DNA of 64,000 bases. Origin: Streptomyces sp. SAT1 (lineage in GTDB: Bacteria > Actinomycetota > Actinomycetes > Streptomycetales > Streptomycetaceae). The position numbers and the translations under genes were made by a program. The notes beneath the pieces are model-generated. The model was not told where the DNA came from. It worked only from the letters and a program-made list of their open reading frames with translations, and searched no databases. Shown here in pieces: positions 50,234 to 58,733 of the stretch; the stretch's first letter is position 1, and the number at the start of each line of letters is the position of its first letter. The stretch is taken from positions 4,749,501-4,813,500 of the forward strand of contig NZ_CP015849.1 of the NCBI RefSeq assembly GCF_001654495.1, given 5' to 3'.

Positions 50234-52207
50234 GTGCGCATCGGACTGGTGACGGAGGGCGGCTACCCGTATGCGAGCGGGGACGGCACGCTCTGGTGCG
50301 AACGGCTCGTGCGCGGGCTCGGGCAGCACGAGTTCGACCTCTACGCGCTCAGCCGCAGCCGACGGCAGGAGGAGGACGGCTGGGTCCCGCTGCCCCGGCA
50401 GGTCGGCCGGGTCCGTACGGCGCCCCTGTGGGGGACCGAGGACACCGGCGCGCGCCACGGACGCCGGGCGCGCCGCCGCTTCGCCGAGTACTACGGGGAA
50501 CTGGCGGCCGTGCTGTGCGCGACGGGGACGGCCGGACAGACAGGGCGGGCCGGGCAGACAGGACGGGTCGGGCGGACCGGGCGGGCCGGGCAGGGCGCAC
50601 CGGCCGCATGGGGTGCGCGGGGCGGCCGAGCGGTGTGGGCCGGACAGGACGGGACGGGTCCGGCCGGTCGCTCGGACGACGAGGCGGACCGTTTCGCCTA
50701 CGCGTTGTACGGCCTCGCGGAACTCGCCCGCGACACGGGCGGCGGCCTGGCGGGCGCGCTGCGCTCGGAGAGCGCTGTCCGCGCGCTGGAACACGCCTGC
50801 CGCGCGCCCGGCGCCCACCGCGAGGCGCGTGAGGCGCGCGTACCGGATCTCCTCGGTGTGGCCGTGCACCTGGAACACGCCCTGCGCCCCCTGACCCTGG
50901 ACTGGTACGGGGACGACGGCCTCGGTGCCGCCGACCTCTGCCACACCGCGGGCGGAGGCACCGCGGCCCTGCCCGGACTGCTCGCGCGCCACTTCTGCGA
51001 CGTCCCCCTCCTGGTCACCGAGTACGGCGCGCCGCTGCGGGCGCACCACCTGGCCGCCACCGCCGCCCGCACCGCCCCGGCCGTGCGGTCCCTGCTCGCC
51101 GCCTTTCACGCCCGGCTCGCCGCCGAGGTCTACCGGCAGGCCGCCGTCATCACCCACGGCAACGCCCACACCCGCCGCTGGCAGGAGCGCTGCGGCGCCG
51201 ACCGCGCCAGGCTGCGCACCGTCCCTCCCGGCATGGACGCCACGCCGTTCGCCGAGGCGGGCGAGGCCGGTGGGGGCGCAGGGGCCAGTGGGGCTCGTGG
51301 GGTTGGTGGGACCGGCGGGAGCGGAGGCGCCGGGGCTCGCACGCGGGCGCACGGCGCGGACACGCTGGTGTGGACCGGCCGTGTCGAACCGGCCAAGGAC
51401 CTGGTGTCCCTGCTGCACGCCTTCGCGGAGGTCCGCTGGGAGCACCCGGGGGCGCGGCTGAGGATCGTGGCCACGGCGGCGCCGGACGGTCACGAGGCCG
51501 CCGACTACCTGGCCCACTGCAAGGCGCTGGCGGCCCAGCTCTTCCCGTACGAGGCCGAGGGCCCGCACACCGTCGGCGAGAACCCGGTCGCCTTCGAGGA
51601 GGTGGGCGGCCCCGAGGTGCCTGCCCTCGCCGATGCCTACGCCTCGGGCGCCGTGGTGGTCCTGTCGAGCGTGGTCGAGGGCTTCCCGTCCGGCCTGGTG
51701 GAGGCGATGTTCTCCGGGTGCGCGACCGTCTCCACGGACGTCGGCGCGGTCGTCGAGGTCATCGGCGGTACGGGACTCGTCGTGCCGCCGCGCAATCCGC
51801 GGGCGCTCGGTGAGGCGTGCGTGGCGCTGCTGCGCGACCCCGAGCGCCGTGCGCGCCTGGGCGCCGCCGCCCGCGCCCGCGCACTCGAACTGTTCACCGT
51901 CGAGCGGAACATCGCGGCATTTCACAGCATTTACCTGGAGGTCGTCTCCCGGTGTCCGGTCCGGCGCGTGGTCCTGGACGACTCCGGCGCGCCCCTTCCG
52001 TTCGCCGCCCCGGCCGAGTCCCACCTCGCCGGGCCGCCCGGATTCCCCGGCCCGCCCGACCGCCGGACCGGCCCGGCCACCCGGCACCCGGGTACCGCCG
52101 CCCCGGGCCCCTCCGTCGCCGCACCGGCCCGCACCGCCCCCAGCTGGGCGGCCGCCGCCCCCGGCCGCACCCCGACCCGCCGTCCGGCCACGGAGGCCGC
52201 CCGATGA
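50234..52207 (+). CDS. PelF-like glycosyltransferase (DUF3492 + GT4)
   Basis: A 657-residue cytoplasmic GT-B glycosyltransferase. The N-terminus MRIGLVTEGGYPYASGDGTLWCERLVRGL fits DUF3492, typical of PelF, and the C-terminal half is GT4 with the E-x7-E motif in SSVVEGFPSGLVEAM. Two low-complexity Gly-rich insertions (about 97-145 and 340-370) and a Pro/Ala tail after about 590 are additions not usual in PelF. GTG 50234 opens the cluster; its stop overlaps the membrane-protein ATG (ATGA). It probably polymerises a hexosamine-type exopolysaccharide. Confidence 0.85.
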   Translation: MRIGLVTEGGYPYASGDGTLWCERLVRGLGQHEFDLYALSRSRRQEEDGWVPLPRQVGRVRTAPLWGTEDTGARHGRRARRRFAEYYGELAAVLCATGTAGQTGRAGQTGRVGRTGRAGQGAPAAWGARGGRAVWAGQDGTGPAGRSDDEADRFAYALYGLAELARDTGGGLAGALRSESAVRALEHACRAPGAHREAREARVPDLLGVAVHLEHALRPLTLDWYGDDGLGAADLCHTAGGGTAALPGLLARHFCDVPLLVTEYGAPLRAHHLAATAARTAPAVRSLLAAFHARLAAEVYRQAAVITHGNAHTRRWQERCGADRARLRTVPPGMDATPFAEAGEAGGGAGASGARGVGGTGGSGGAGARTRAHGADTLVWTGRVEPAKDLVSLLHAFAEVRWEHPGARLRIVATAAPDGHEAADYLAHCKALAAQLFPYEAEGPHTVGENPVAFEEVGGPEVPALADAYASGAVVVLSSVVEGFPSGLVEAMFSGCATVSTDVGAVVEVIGGTGLVVPPRNPRALGEACVALLRDPERRARLGAAARARALELFTVERNIAAFHSIYLEVVSRCPVRRVVLDDSGAPLPFAAPAESHLAGPPGFPGPPDRRTGPATRHPGTAAPGPSVAAPARTAPSWAAAAPGRTPTRRPATEAAR

Positions 52208-53466
52208 CCACCCCGAGAGAATCCGACCACCCGAGGACCCCGACCAGCCCCGGCGCCTGGGGCGCGGGCCCGGCGGAGCGGCCGACGGCGGCCGACGGCA
52301 CCGGCGGGCGCGACGGGGCGCGCGGACGCGGCACCGTGCTCGACCGGGCCCGCGCCACCGCACCGCGCCGAGGCGCGGCCGACCCGGTCACCTCCCTGCT
52401 GCACCGCCATCGCGAACTGTGCGAACGCGCGGTCGACCCCCTGGAGATCGCCGCGGCTCTGGAGGCGCACGGCGTCACCGACCGCACCGCCGCCCGCTAC
52501 CGCCACCGCGACGTCTTCTCCCTGGCGGAGGAGATGTACGCCCGCGTCGCACGCGACACCGCCACACCCGCGCCGCCCCGGGACGCCACCGCGCCCCGCG
52601 CGCGTGCCGGCTGGATCCTGCTCGGCCTGCTGCCCGGCGTCCTGTGCGCGGCGACGGCCGCCGGAGTGCGCCTGACCACGGGCCCGGTCCGTCCGGCGGT
52701 GGCGGCGGTCGGTCTGCCGGCCCTGGCCCTGGCCGTGCACGCCCTGCTCCGCCGCGGCCCGCTCGGCAGCCGCGAGCAGCCCCGGGGCGGCCCGCGCACC
52801 CCCGGTACCCGTGCCTGGACGTACTGGCTCCTCGCCTATGCCGTCCTCGGTGACGGCCTGCTCGGCGCGGCGGTCCCGGGCGGTCCCGACGGACTGCCCG
52901 ACGGCACCAGGACCGGCCCCTGGCCGCTGGCGACCGTGCCCGTGCTGGCGCTCGCGCTCGCCTGCGCACCGGCGTGCTGGTCCGCGCACCTCTTCGCGGT
53001 ACGCGCCCGGCGCGCGCTGACGGCCAGCCGCGGCCTGCACGAGTTCGCCGCCTCCGTACGGCCCCTGCTCCTCGTCGTGTTCACCCTCTTCCTGGGCGCT
53101 CTGGCCGCCCTGCTCACCGCCTGCGGCAAGGTCCTGCACGAGCCCGCCGCGACCGTCCAGACCCTCGCGCTGGGCGCCCTGCTGCTGCTCGCCCGGCTGC
53201 TCATCACGCACGGCTCCGCCCACGCCCCGGCCGTCGCCCTCGCCGCCGCGGCCACGGTGGAGGCGACGGCCCAGGCGAGCGTCTTCGTCGGCCGCCTCCC
53301 CGGCTGCGATCCGCTCGCCGTCCCGGTCGACACCCTCGTGACCGCCTGGGGGACGGGCAGCATCCCCGCCCTCGCCTGCGGAGCCGCCGCCCTCGCCCTC
53401 CTGGTCCACGCGGCTCGCACCCTGACCAGGGCCTCGGCCCACGCGCAGGCGGAGAAGCAGTCGTGA
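52204..53466 (+). CDS. polytopic membrane protein of the Pel-like cluster
   Basis: A 420-residue protein with an N-terminal cytoplasmic part of about 135 residues (HRELCERAVDPLEIAAALEAHG pattern) and about eight membrane helices from residue 140 on. It starts by ATGA overlap with the glycosyltransferase gene and ends by GTGA overlap with a small ORF. PelG exporters are multi-helix proteins at this position in Pel operons, but I see no specific match, so an export role is inferred from context only. Confidence 0.75.
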   Translation: MTTPRESDHPRTPTSPGAWGAGPAERPTAADGTGGRDGARGRGTVLDRARATAPRRGAADPVTSLLHRHRELCERAVDPLEIAAALEAHGVTDRTAARYRHRDVFSLAEEMYARVARDTATPAPPRDATAPRARAGWILLGLLPGVLCAATAAGVRLTTGPVRPAVAAVGLPALALAVHALLRRGPLGSREQPRGGPRTPGTRAWTYWLLAYAVLGDGLLGAAVPGGPDGLPDGTRTGPWPLATVPVLALALACAPACWSAHLFAVRARRALTASRGLHEFAASVRPLLLVVFTLFLGALAALLTACGKVLHEPAATVQTLALGALLLLARLLITHGSAHAPAVALAAAATVEATAQASVFVGRLPGCDPLAVPVDTLVTAWGTGSIPALACGAAALALLVHAARTLTRASAHAQAEKQS

Positions 53467-53807
53467 CGGACGCCCGCCGCCCCGGGCCACGGGCCGCCCG
53501 GCGGCCCTCGCCCTGCCGCGGCCACCGCCACCACCTGAGCCCCGGCGAACCCGCGCCCGGTGCGCGGAAACCCGGCGAGCCCGCACCCGGCGAGCCCGCA
53601 CGCGGCGAGCGGGCCCCGGGCGTGCGGTCCTCGGACGAACAGGCTCCCGGTGGGCGGGCCATCGGCGCCGTACGCCACCGGCGCGCCCCCACACGCGACC
53701 GCCCCGGGCCGGAGCCGCAGGCGGATCCGGTCCCGCGCGGACCACGGGCCTTCGGCCCCGCCGCCGGAGCCCACCGCACCACCCCCCTGAAGGAGAACAC
53801 CAGATGA
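53463..53807 (+). CDS. Pro/Arg-rich small ORF (114 aa), status uncertain
   Basis: GTG 53463 overlaps the previous stop (GTGA). The 114-residue product is Arg/Pro-rich, with repeats of P-G-E-P-A in the middle (GEPAPGEPARGERAPG), and has no known domain. It ends in ATGA overlap with the next tiny ORF. Continuous start-stop coupling favours translation; the composition is odd for a folded protein, so it could also be a spacer ORF that maintains coupling. Confidence 0.45.
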   Translation: MTDARRPGPRAARRPSPCRGHRHHLSPGEPAPGARKPGEPAPGEPARGERAPGVRSSDEQAPGGRAIGAVRHRRAPTRDRPGPEPQADPVPRGPRAFGPAAGAHRTTPLKENTR

Positions 53808-53878
53808 CCACCGCCCGATCCGGAGCGTCCGGAGCTTCCGGAGCCACCGGAGCGCACACCCCGGGAGCCGCCCGATGA
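53804..53878 (+). CDS. 24-residue ORF coupled to the epimerase
   Basis: ATG 53804 is preceded by AAGGAG with a good spacing and overlaps the stop of the 114-residue ORF. It encodes an Ala/Gly/Ser/Thr-rich peptide (MTTARSGASGASGATGAHTP and on) and its TGA overlaps the epimerase ATG. Peptide or purely coupling function is undecided. Confidence 0.45.
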   Translation: MTTARSGASGASGATGAHTPGAAR

Positions 53879-54837
53879 GGGTTCTGCTGATCGGAGCAGG
53901 CGGATACCTCGGCCGCTTCGTCGCCGACCGCCTGCTCGCCGACCCGGCCGTCCAGCTCACCGCACTCGGCCGCGGCGACGACGCCGACGTCCGCTTCGAC
54001 CTCGCCACGGGCAGCCCGGGAGCGCTCACCCGCTTCCTCGACGCCGTCCACCCGGGCGTCGTCGTCAACTGCGCGGGCGCCACCCGGGGCGGTGCCCGCG
54101 AACTCACCCGGCACAACACCGTCGCGGTCGCCACCGTCTGCGAGGCGCTGCGCCGCAGCGGGTGCGGGGCCCGCCTGGTGCAGATCGGCTGCGGCGCCGA
54201 GTACGGCCCCAGCCAGCCCGGTTCCTCCACCGCCGAGGACGCCGTCCCCCGCCCCGGCGGCCCGTACGGGGTCAGCAAACTCGCCGCGACCGAACTCGTC
54301 CTCGGCTCCGGTCTGGACGCCGTGGTGCTCCGCGTCTTCTCGCCCGCCGGTCCCGGCACACCGGCGGGCTCGCCGCTCGGCCGGCTCGCCGAGGCCATGC
54401 GCCGTGCCATGCAGTCCGGCGACGGCGACCTCAAGCTCGCGGGCCTCGGCGCCCAGCGCGACTTCGTCGACGTCCGCGACGTGGCCCGCGCCGTGCACGC
54501 CGCCTCCCTCTCGGCCGCCCAGGGCGTCATCAACATCGGCTCCGGCCGTGCGGTCCGGCTGCGCGACGCCGCGTCGGTCCTGGCACGCGTGGCCGGATAC
54601 GGCGGCGCCCTCCACGAACTCGACGGCCCGCCCGCCGGCCACCTGCGGCCCACCATCGGCCACCCGCGCAGCGACCCCGACCACCCCGCGCCGGTCGCGT
54701 ACCCGTACCCCGACGGCTGCGGCGGCTGGCAGCAGGCCGATGTGCGCACCGCGCGCGACCGGCTCGGCTGGCGCCCCCGGATCAGCCTGGAGGAGTCGCT
54801 GGCCGACATCTGGATGGAGGCCGCATGCCGTATCTGA
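53875..54837 (+). CDS. NAD-dependent epimerase/dehydratase
   Basis: A 320-residue extended SDR protein: dinucleotide-binding GAGGYLG (residues 7-13), catalytic Y131-x3-K135 (GGPYGVSKLAA) and a Ser/Thr upstream. It should act on a nucleotide sugar, by context perhaps a UDP-hexosamine 4-epimerase supplying the polysaccharide. ATG 53875 overlaps the stop of the 24-codon ORF. The start of the Spherulin-4 gene lies inside its 3' end (13-base overlap). Confidence 0.88.
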   Translation: MRVLLIGAGGYLGRFVADRLLADPAVQLTALGRGDDADVRFDLATGSPGALTRFLDAVHPGVVVNCAGATRGGARELTRHNTVAVATVCEALRRSGCGARLVQIGCGAEYGPSQPGSSTAEDAVPRPGGPYGVSKLAATELVLGSGLDAVVLRVFSPAGPGTPAGSPLGRLAEAMRRAMQSGDGDLKLAGLGAQRDFVDVRDVARAVHAASLSAAQGVINIGSGRAVRLRDAASVLARVAGYGGALHELDGPPAGHLRPTIGHPRSDPDHPAPVAYPYPDGCGGWQQADVRTARDRLGWRPRISLEESLADIWMEAACRI

Positions 54838-55574
54838 CCGGCACCGCGGCAGGCGGCTCCCGGACCGCCGTCCGCGCAGGACTCGGCGTCCCCGGCTGTG
54901 CGCACCCCCTGCTCGCCCCCGCCGAGTGGAACGCGCTCACCCGGCCCGGGACGCCCCTGCACTGGACGGTCCTCGACGTCGCCGACGGCCCCGGCGTCCG
55001 GCCCGACCCGCGCTGCCTGGAGGCGGCCGGGCGGCTGCGCAAGGCGGGCGTCCGGGTCCTCGGCCGCCTCGACCTGCTCCGGGGCACCCGGGCCCGGGGG
55101 GAACTGATCACCGACGCGCACCGGTACCTGGAGTGGTACCAGGTCGACGGCTTCCTCCTGGACCGCTGCCCCGCGAGCCGCGCGGGGCTGCCCGAGACCC
55201 GCCGCACGATCACCTCGCTGCGGGCCCTGCGCGCCGACGCCCATCTCGTCCTCGGGCACGGCACCCCGCCGTACCCCGGATACGCCGAGTGCGCCGAGCA
55301 GTTGGTGACCTTCGACGGGCCGTGGAGCGACTACCGCTTCTCGCAGACCGCCGAGTGGACCGCGGACCATCCGCCCGAGCGTTTCTGCCACTTCGTGCAC
55401 GGTGTCCCGCGCGGCCATCTCGACGAGGCGCTGCGCGTCGCCCGCTGGCAGGGCGCGGCCACGATCTGGTTCACCGACCGCACGGACCACGGAGGCCGGA
55501 GGGCCCCCTGGGAGGGCCTGCCCGGCTACTGGGACGATATTGTCTCGCTGGTCGGAACAGGTGTCTCGGAATGA
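54825..55574 (+). CDS. Spherulin-4-family (GH-like) protein
   Basis: A 249-residue protein of the spherulation-specific family 4, whose TIM-barrel relatives include Sph3-type galactosaminogalactan hydrolases. Visible landmarks are the acidic strand ends (WTVLDVADGPGV; EWYQVDGFLLDRCP) and FDGPWSDYRF. No signal peptide is seen, so it may act inside or be exported otherwise. ATG 54825 overlaps the epimerase gene. A polysaccharide-cleaving or proofreading role, as PelA has in Pel systems, is an inference. Confidence 0.8.
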   Translation: MPYLTGTAAGGSRTAVRAGLGVPGCAHPLLAPAEWNALTRPGTPLHWTVLDVADGPGVRPDPRCLEAAGRLRKAGVRVLGRLDLLRGTRARGELITDAHRYLEWYQVDGFLLDRCPASRAGLPETRRTITSLRALRADAHLVLGHGTPPYPGYAECAEQLVTFDGPWSDYRFSQTAEWTADHPPERFCHFVHGVPRGHLDEALRVARWQGAATIWFTDRTDHGGRRAPWEGLPGYWDDIVSLVGTGVSE

Positions 55575-55637
55575 AGAAGGCCGTGGCAGTGTTACGGGGA
55601 GAACAACCGTAGTGATTGACCGACCAACGGAGTCCCC

Positions 55638-56816
55638 GTGTCGCTGCCACCCCTGGTCGAGCCAGCTCCTGAGCTCACCGTAGACGAGGTCCGCAGGTAC
55701 TCCCGCCACCTGATCATCCCCGATGTGGGGATGGACGGGCAGAAGCGGCTGAAGAACGCCAAGGTGCTCTGTGTGGGCGCCGGCGGCCTGGGCTCGCCGG
55801 CGCTGATGTACATGGCCGCCGCGGGCGTCGGCACGCTCGGCATCGTGGAGTTCGACGAGGTCGACGAGTCGAACCTGCAACGCCAGGTCATCCACAGCCA
55901 GGCCGACATCGGCCGCTCCAAGGCAGAGTCCGCGCGTGACACCGTCAAGGGCATCAACCCGTACGTGAACGTGGTCCTTCACCAGGAGCGGCTCGAGGCC
56001 GACAACGTGATGGACATCTTCAGCCAGTACGACCTGATCGTCGACGGCACGGACAACTTCGCGACCCGCTACCTGGTCAACGACGCGTGCGTGCTGCTGA
56101 ACAAGCCGTACGTGTGGGGTTCGATCTACCGCTTCGACGGCCAGGCCTCGGTGTTCTGGTCCGAGCACGGTCCCTGCTACCGCTGCCTCTACCCGGAGCC
56201 CCCGCCCCCCGGCATGGTCCCCTCCTGCGCCGAGGGCGGCGTGCTGGGCGTGCTGTGCGCGTCCATCGGCTCCATCCAGGTCAACGAGGCCATCAAGCTC
56301 CTCGCCGGCATCGGTGAGCCGCTGGTCGGCCGGCTGATGATCTACGACGCCCTGGAGATGCAGTACCGCCAGGTCAAGGTCCGCAAGGACCCCGACTGCG
56401 CGGTCTGCGGCGAGAACCCGACCGTCACGGAACTCATCGACTACGAGGCCTTCTGCGGCGTCGTCTCCGAGGAGGCCCAGGCGGCGGCGGCCGACTCCAC
56501 GATCACTCCCAAGCAGCTCAAGGAGTGGATCGACGACGGCGAGAACATCGAGATCATCGATGTGCGCGAGCCGAACGAGTTCGAGATCGTCTCCATCCCG
56601 GGTGCCCGGCTGATCCCGAAGAACGAGTTCCTCATGGGAACCGCCCTGGAGGGCCTGCCGCAGGACAAGAAGATCGTCCTGAACTGCAAGACGGGTGTCC
56701 GCAGTGCGGAAGTCCTCGCCGTGCTGAAGTCCGCGGGCTTCTCGGACGCCGTGCACGTCGGCGGCGGCGTGATCGGCTGGGTCAACCAGATCGAACCGAG
56801 CAAGCCGGTCTACTGA
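55638..56816 (+). CDS. moeZ: MoeZ: adenylyltransferase/sulfurtransferase
   Basis: A 392-residue two-domain protein. The N-terminal ThiF/MoeB domain has GAGGLGSPALMYMAA and two zinc CxxC pairs (CYRC; CAVC). The C-terminal rhodanese domain has catalytic C350 in CKTGVRS. It activates small sulfur carriers such as MoaD-, CysO- or ThiS-like proteins by adenylation and thiocarboxylation. GTG 55638 follows CGGAGTCCC. It is the counterpart of moeZ/moeB1 (Rv3206c). Confidence 0.97.
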   Translation: MSLPPLVEPAPELTVDEVRRYSRHLIIPDVGMDGQKRLKNAKVLCVGAGGLGSPALMYMAAAGVGTLGIVEFDEVDESNLQRQVIHSQADIGRSKAESARDTVKGINPYVNVVLHQERLEADNVMDIFSQYDLIVDGTDNFATRYLVNDACVLLNKPYVWGSIYRFDGQASVFWSEHGPCYRCLYPEPPPPGMVPSCAEGGVLGVLCASIGSIQVNEAIKLLAGIGEPLVGRLMIYDALEMQYRQVKVRKDPDCAVCGENPTVTELIDYEAFCGVVSEEAQAAAADSTITPKQLKEWIDDGENIEIIDVREPNEFEIVSIPGARLIPKNEFLMGTALEGLPQDKKIVLNCKTGVRSAEVLAVLKSAGFSDAVHVGGGVIGWVNQIEPSKPVY

Positions 56817-56843
56817 GCCGTACTCCGGGCGACCGGACCGGCA

Positions 56844-56890
56844 GCACGAGCCCATGGCCCCCGCCCACGGCGGGCGCCATGGGCTCGTGC
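56844..56890. terminator. bidirectional terminator after moeZ
   Basis: A perfect 15-bp stem (56844-56858 with 56876-56890) and a smaller internal stem in the loop lie between moeZ and the convergent peptidase gene. Confidence 0.9.
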
Positions 56891-56962
56891 CGTTCCACCC
56901 GGCCGCCCGTCCCGCGGTCCAGCCCGCCGTCCGCCCTGCTGACCGCCCGGCCGACCGGGCGA

Positions 56963-58549
56963 TCAGGAGCAGACCGTGCCGTCCCTCGGCACCGTGCCGT
57001 CCAGCAGATAGGCGTCGACCGTCGAGTCCACGCAGTCGCTGCCACTGCCGTACGCGCCGTGGCCCTCGCCCTTCCAGGTCAGCTCCACGCCGACGCCCTT
57101 GCCGAGTCCGTCCGCCATCTTGCGGGCGCCCTCGTACGGGGTCGCCGGGTCGCCGGTGTTGCCGACCACGAGGATCGGCGCCGCGCCCGGCGCATCGACC
57201 CGCGGGGTGTCGTACTGCCCGGCCACCGGCCAGTCGTGGCACCAGCCCGCCGTGTCCCAGCTCATGAAGGCACCGAACACCGGGGAGATCCGCTCGAACT
57301 CGGGCAGCCGCCGCTTCGCCTCCTCCGGCGTGGGCCGCTGCCTGTCGTCCAGGCACGATATGACCCGTTGCGCATGGGTCGTCGTGCCGTAGTGCCCCGA
57401 GGCGTCGCGGTCGTTGTAGGAGTCGGCCGACGCCAGCAGCCCCGTCCCGTCGCCGCGCCGCGCGGCGGCGAGGGCAGCGGTCAGTCTCGGCCAGCTGTCC
57501 CTGCTGTACAGCGGCAGGACGATGCCGGTCAGGGCGAGCGTCTGCGTCAGCTTGCGTCCCGACGCGGTGGGCAGCGGCTTCGCGTCGATCCGCGCCAGCA
57601 GGTCCGCGATCTGGCGTGAGCCGTTCGCGGGGTCCTGGCCGGTGGACTTCAGATAGTCGTCCAGCGCCCGCTGGAAGCCCCGGGTCTGGTTCAGCGCGTG
57701 GCCCACCGTGTCGGCCGTCGGGTCGACCACCGCGTCCAGCACGAGCCGGCCGACGTGCCCGGGGAACAGATGGGCGTAGACGCCGCCCAGCTCGGTGCCG
57801 TAGGAGATGCCGAAATAGTGCATTTGGCGGTCGCCGAGGACCTGCCGCATCAGGTCCATGTCGCGGGCCGTGTCGGTCGTCGAGACATGCGCGAGGAGCT
57901 TTCCGGCGGCCTTGGCGCAGCCCCGGGCGAAGTCGGCCGCGTCCCGCAGGTACGCCTGTTCCTCCGCCGGGGTGTCGGGCGTCGTGTCGATGGCCTCGGC
58001 GGCCTGGATCCCGCGGTCGTCGCGGCAGCGGACGCCCTCGCTGGCGCCGACTCCGCGCGGGTCCCAGCTCACCAGGTCGTACCGCTGGCGGAGGGCGCTC
58101 ACCGTGGAGGCGTACGCCGGGAGCGTCTGCACGCCCGAGCCGCCGGGGCCGCCGAAGTTGAACAGCAGGGAGCCGGTGCGCTCGCCGGTGGCCCCGGCGC
58201 GGATCAGGGCGAGGCCGATGGTCTCGCCGCCGGGGCGGGACCAGTCCAGCGGCGCCCTGAGTGTGGCGCACTGCCAGTCGCGGCCCGGCGCCGGGGAGCC
58301 GGCGGCGGCCCCGCAGCGGCCCCAGGCGAGTTGCTGGGACGTCAGGGAGGCGGGCAGCGCCGAGGAGTCCCCGGCCGCGCCCGGCGACGGGGCCGCGCCC
58401 GGCGGTGACGCGGTGCCCGGTGACGAGGCGCCGGCCGACGGATCCGACCGCCCCTTGCCCGTGTCCCCGCCCGTGCCGTCCGGTCCGCCGCACCCGGCCA
58501 GCAGCGCCGTGGCGGCGACCGCCGCCGCCCACCGTGCCAGACGTCCCAT
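56963..58549 (-). CDS. secreted TAP-like serine peptidase (lipoprotein)
   Basis: A 528-residue alpha/beta-hydrolase of the tripeptidyl-aminopeptidase (SlpD/SlpE/Tap) group. It has a lipobox LLAGC (Cys20) and a Ser/Pro/Gly-rich linker. The oxyanion region is FNFGGPGGSG, the nucleophile elbow HYFGISYGTELGG, and the C-terminal TAP domain ends with VVGNTGDPATPYEGAR and the catalytic His in GEGHGAY. It cleaves N-terminal tripeptides or similar outside the cell. It is followed downstream by its close paralogue, both leftward, so a tandem duplication. ATG 58549 has GGGGGGAT before it. Confidence 0.92.
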   Translation of the reverse strand: MGRLARWAAAVAATALLAGCGGPDGTGGDTGKGRSDPSAGASSPGTASPPGAAPSPGAAGDSSALPASLTSQQLAWGRCGAAAGSPAPGRDWQCATLRAPLDWSRPGGETIGLALIRAGATGERTGSLLFNFGGPGGSGVQTLPAYASTVSALRQRYDLVSWDPRGVGASEGVRCRDDRGIQAAEAIDTTPDTPAEEQAYLRDAADFARGCAKAAGKLLAHVSTTDTARDMDLMRQVLGDRQMHYFGISYGTELGGVYAHLFPGHVGRLVLDAVVDPTADTVGHALNQTRGFQRALDDYLKSTGQDPANGSRQIADLLARIDAKPLPTASGRKLTQTLALTGIVLPLYSRDSWPRLTAALAAARRGDGTGLLASADSYNDRDASGHYGTTTHAQRVISCLDDRQRPTPEEAKRRLPEFERISPVFGAFMSWDTAGWCHDWPVAGQYDTPRVDAPGAAPILVVGNTGDPATPYEGARKMADGLGKGVGVELTWKGEGHGAYGSGSDCVDSTVDAYLLDGTVPRDGTVCS

Positions 58550-58733
58550 GCCGCATCCCCCCTCATGCGCACCCATGCGCTCCCACGCACTCCCGCGGAT
58601 CGGCCCGCGGGAAGCAGTCAGGCCATGGTAGGCGGATCGCGATCAACCGGGGGAAGCCTGTGGATAACGCCCTGACCTGGGGATTTTTGGCCTGGAGGTC
58701 CAGGGTTCTCTGGGCCGGGGCCGGGGCCGGGGG

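Noticed and set aside
49187..52363. A 1058-codon minus-strand frame opposite the ABC ATPase and PelF-like genes
   Set aside because: No motifs; shadow of the coding strand in G+C-rich DNA.
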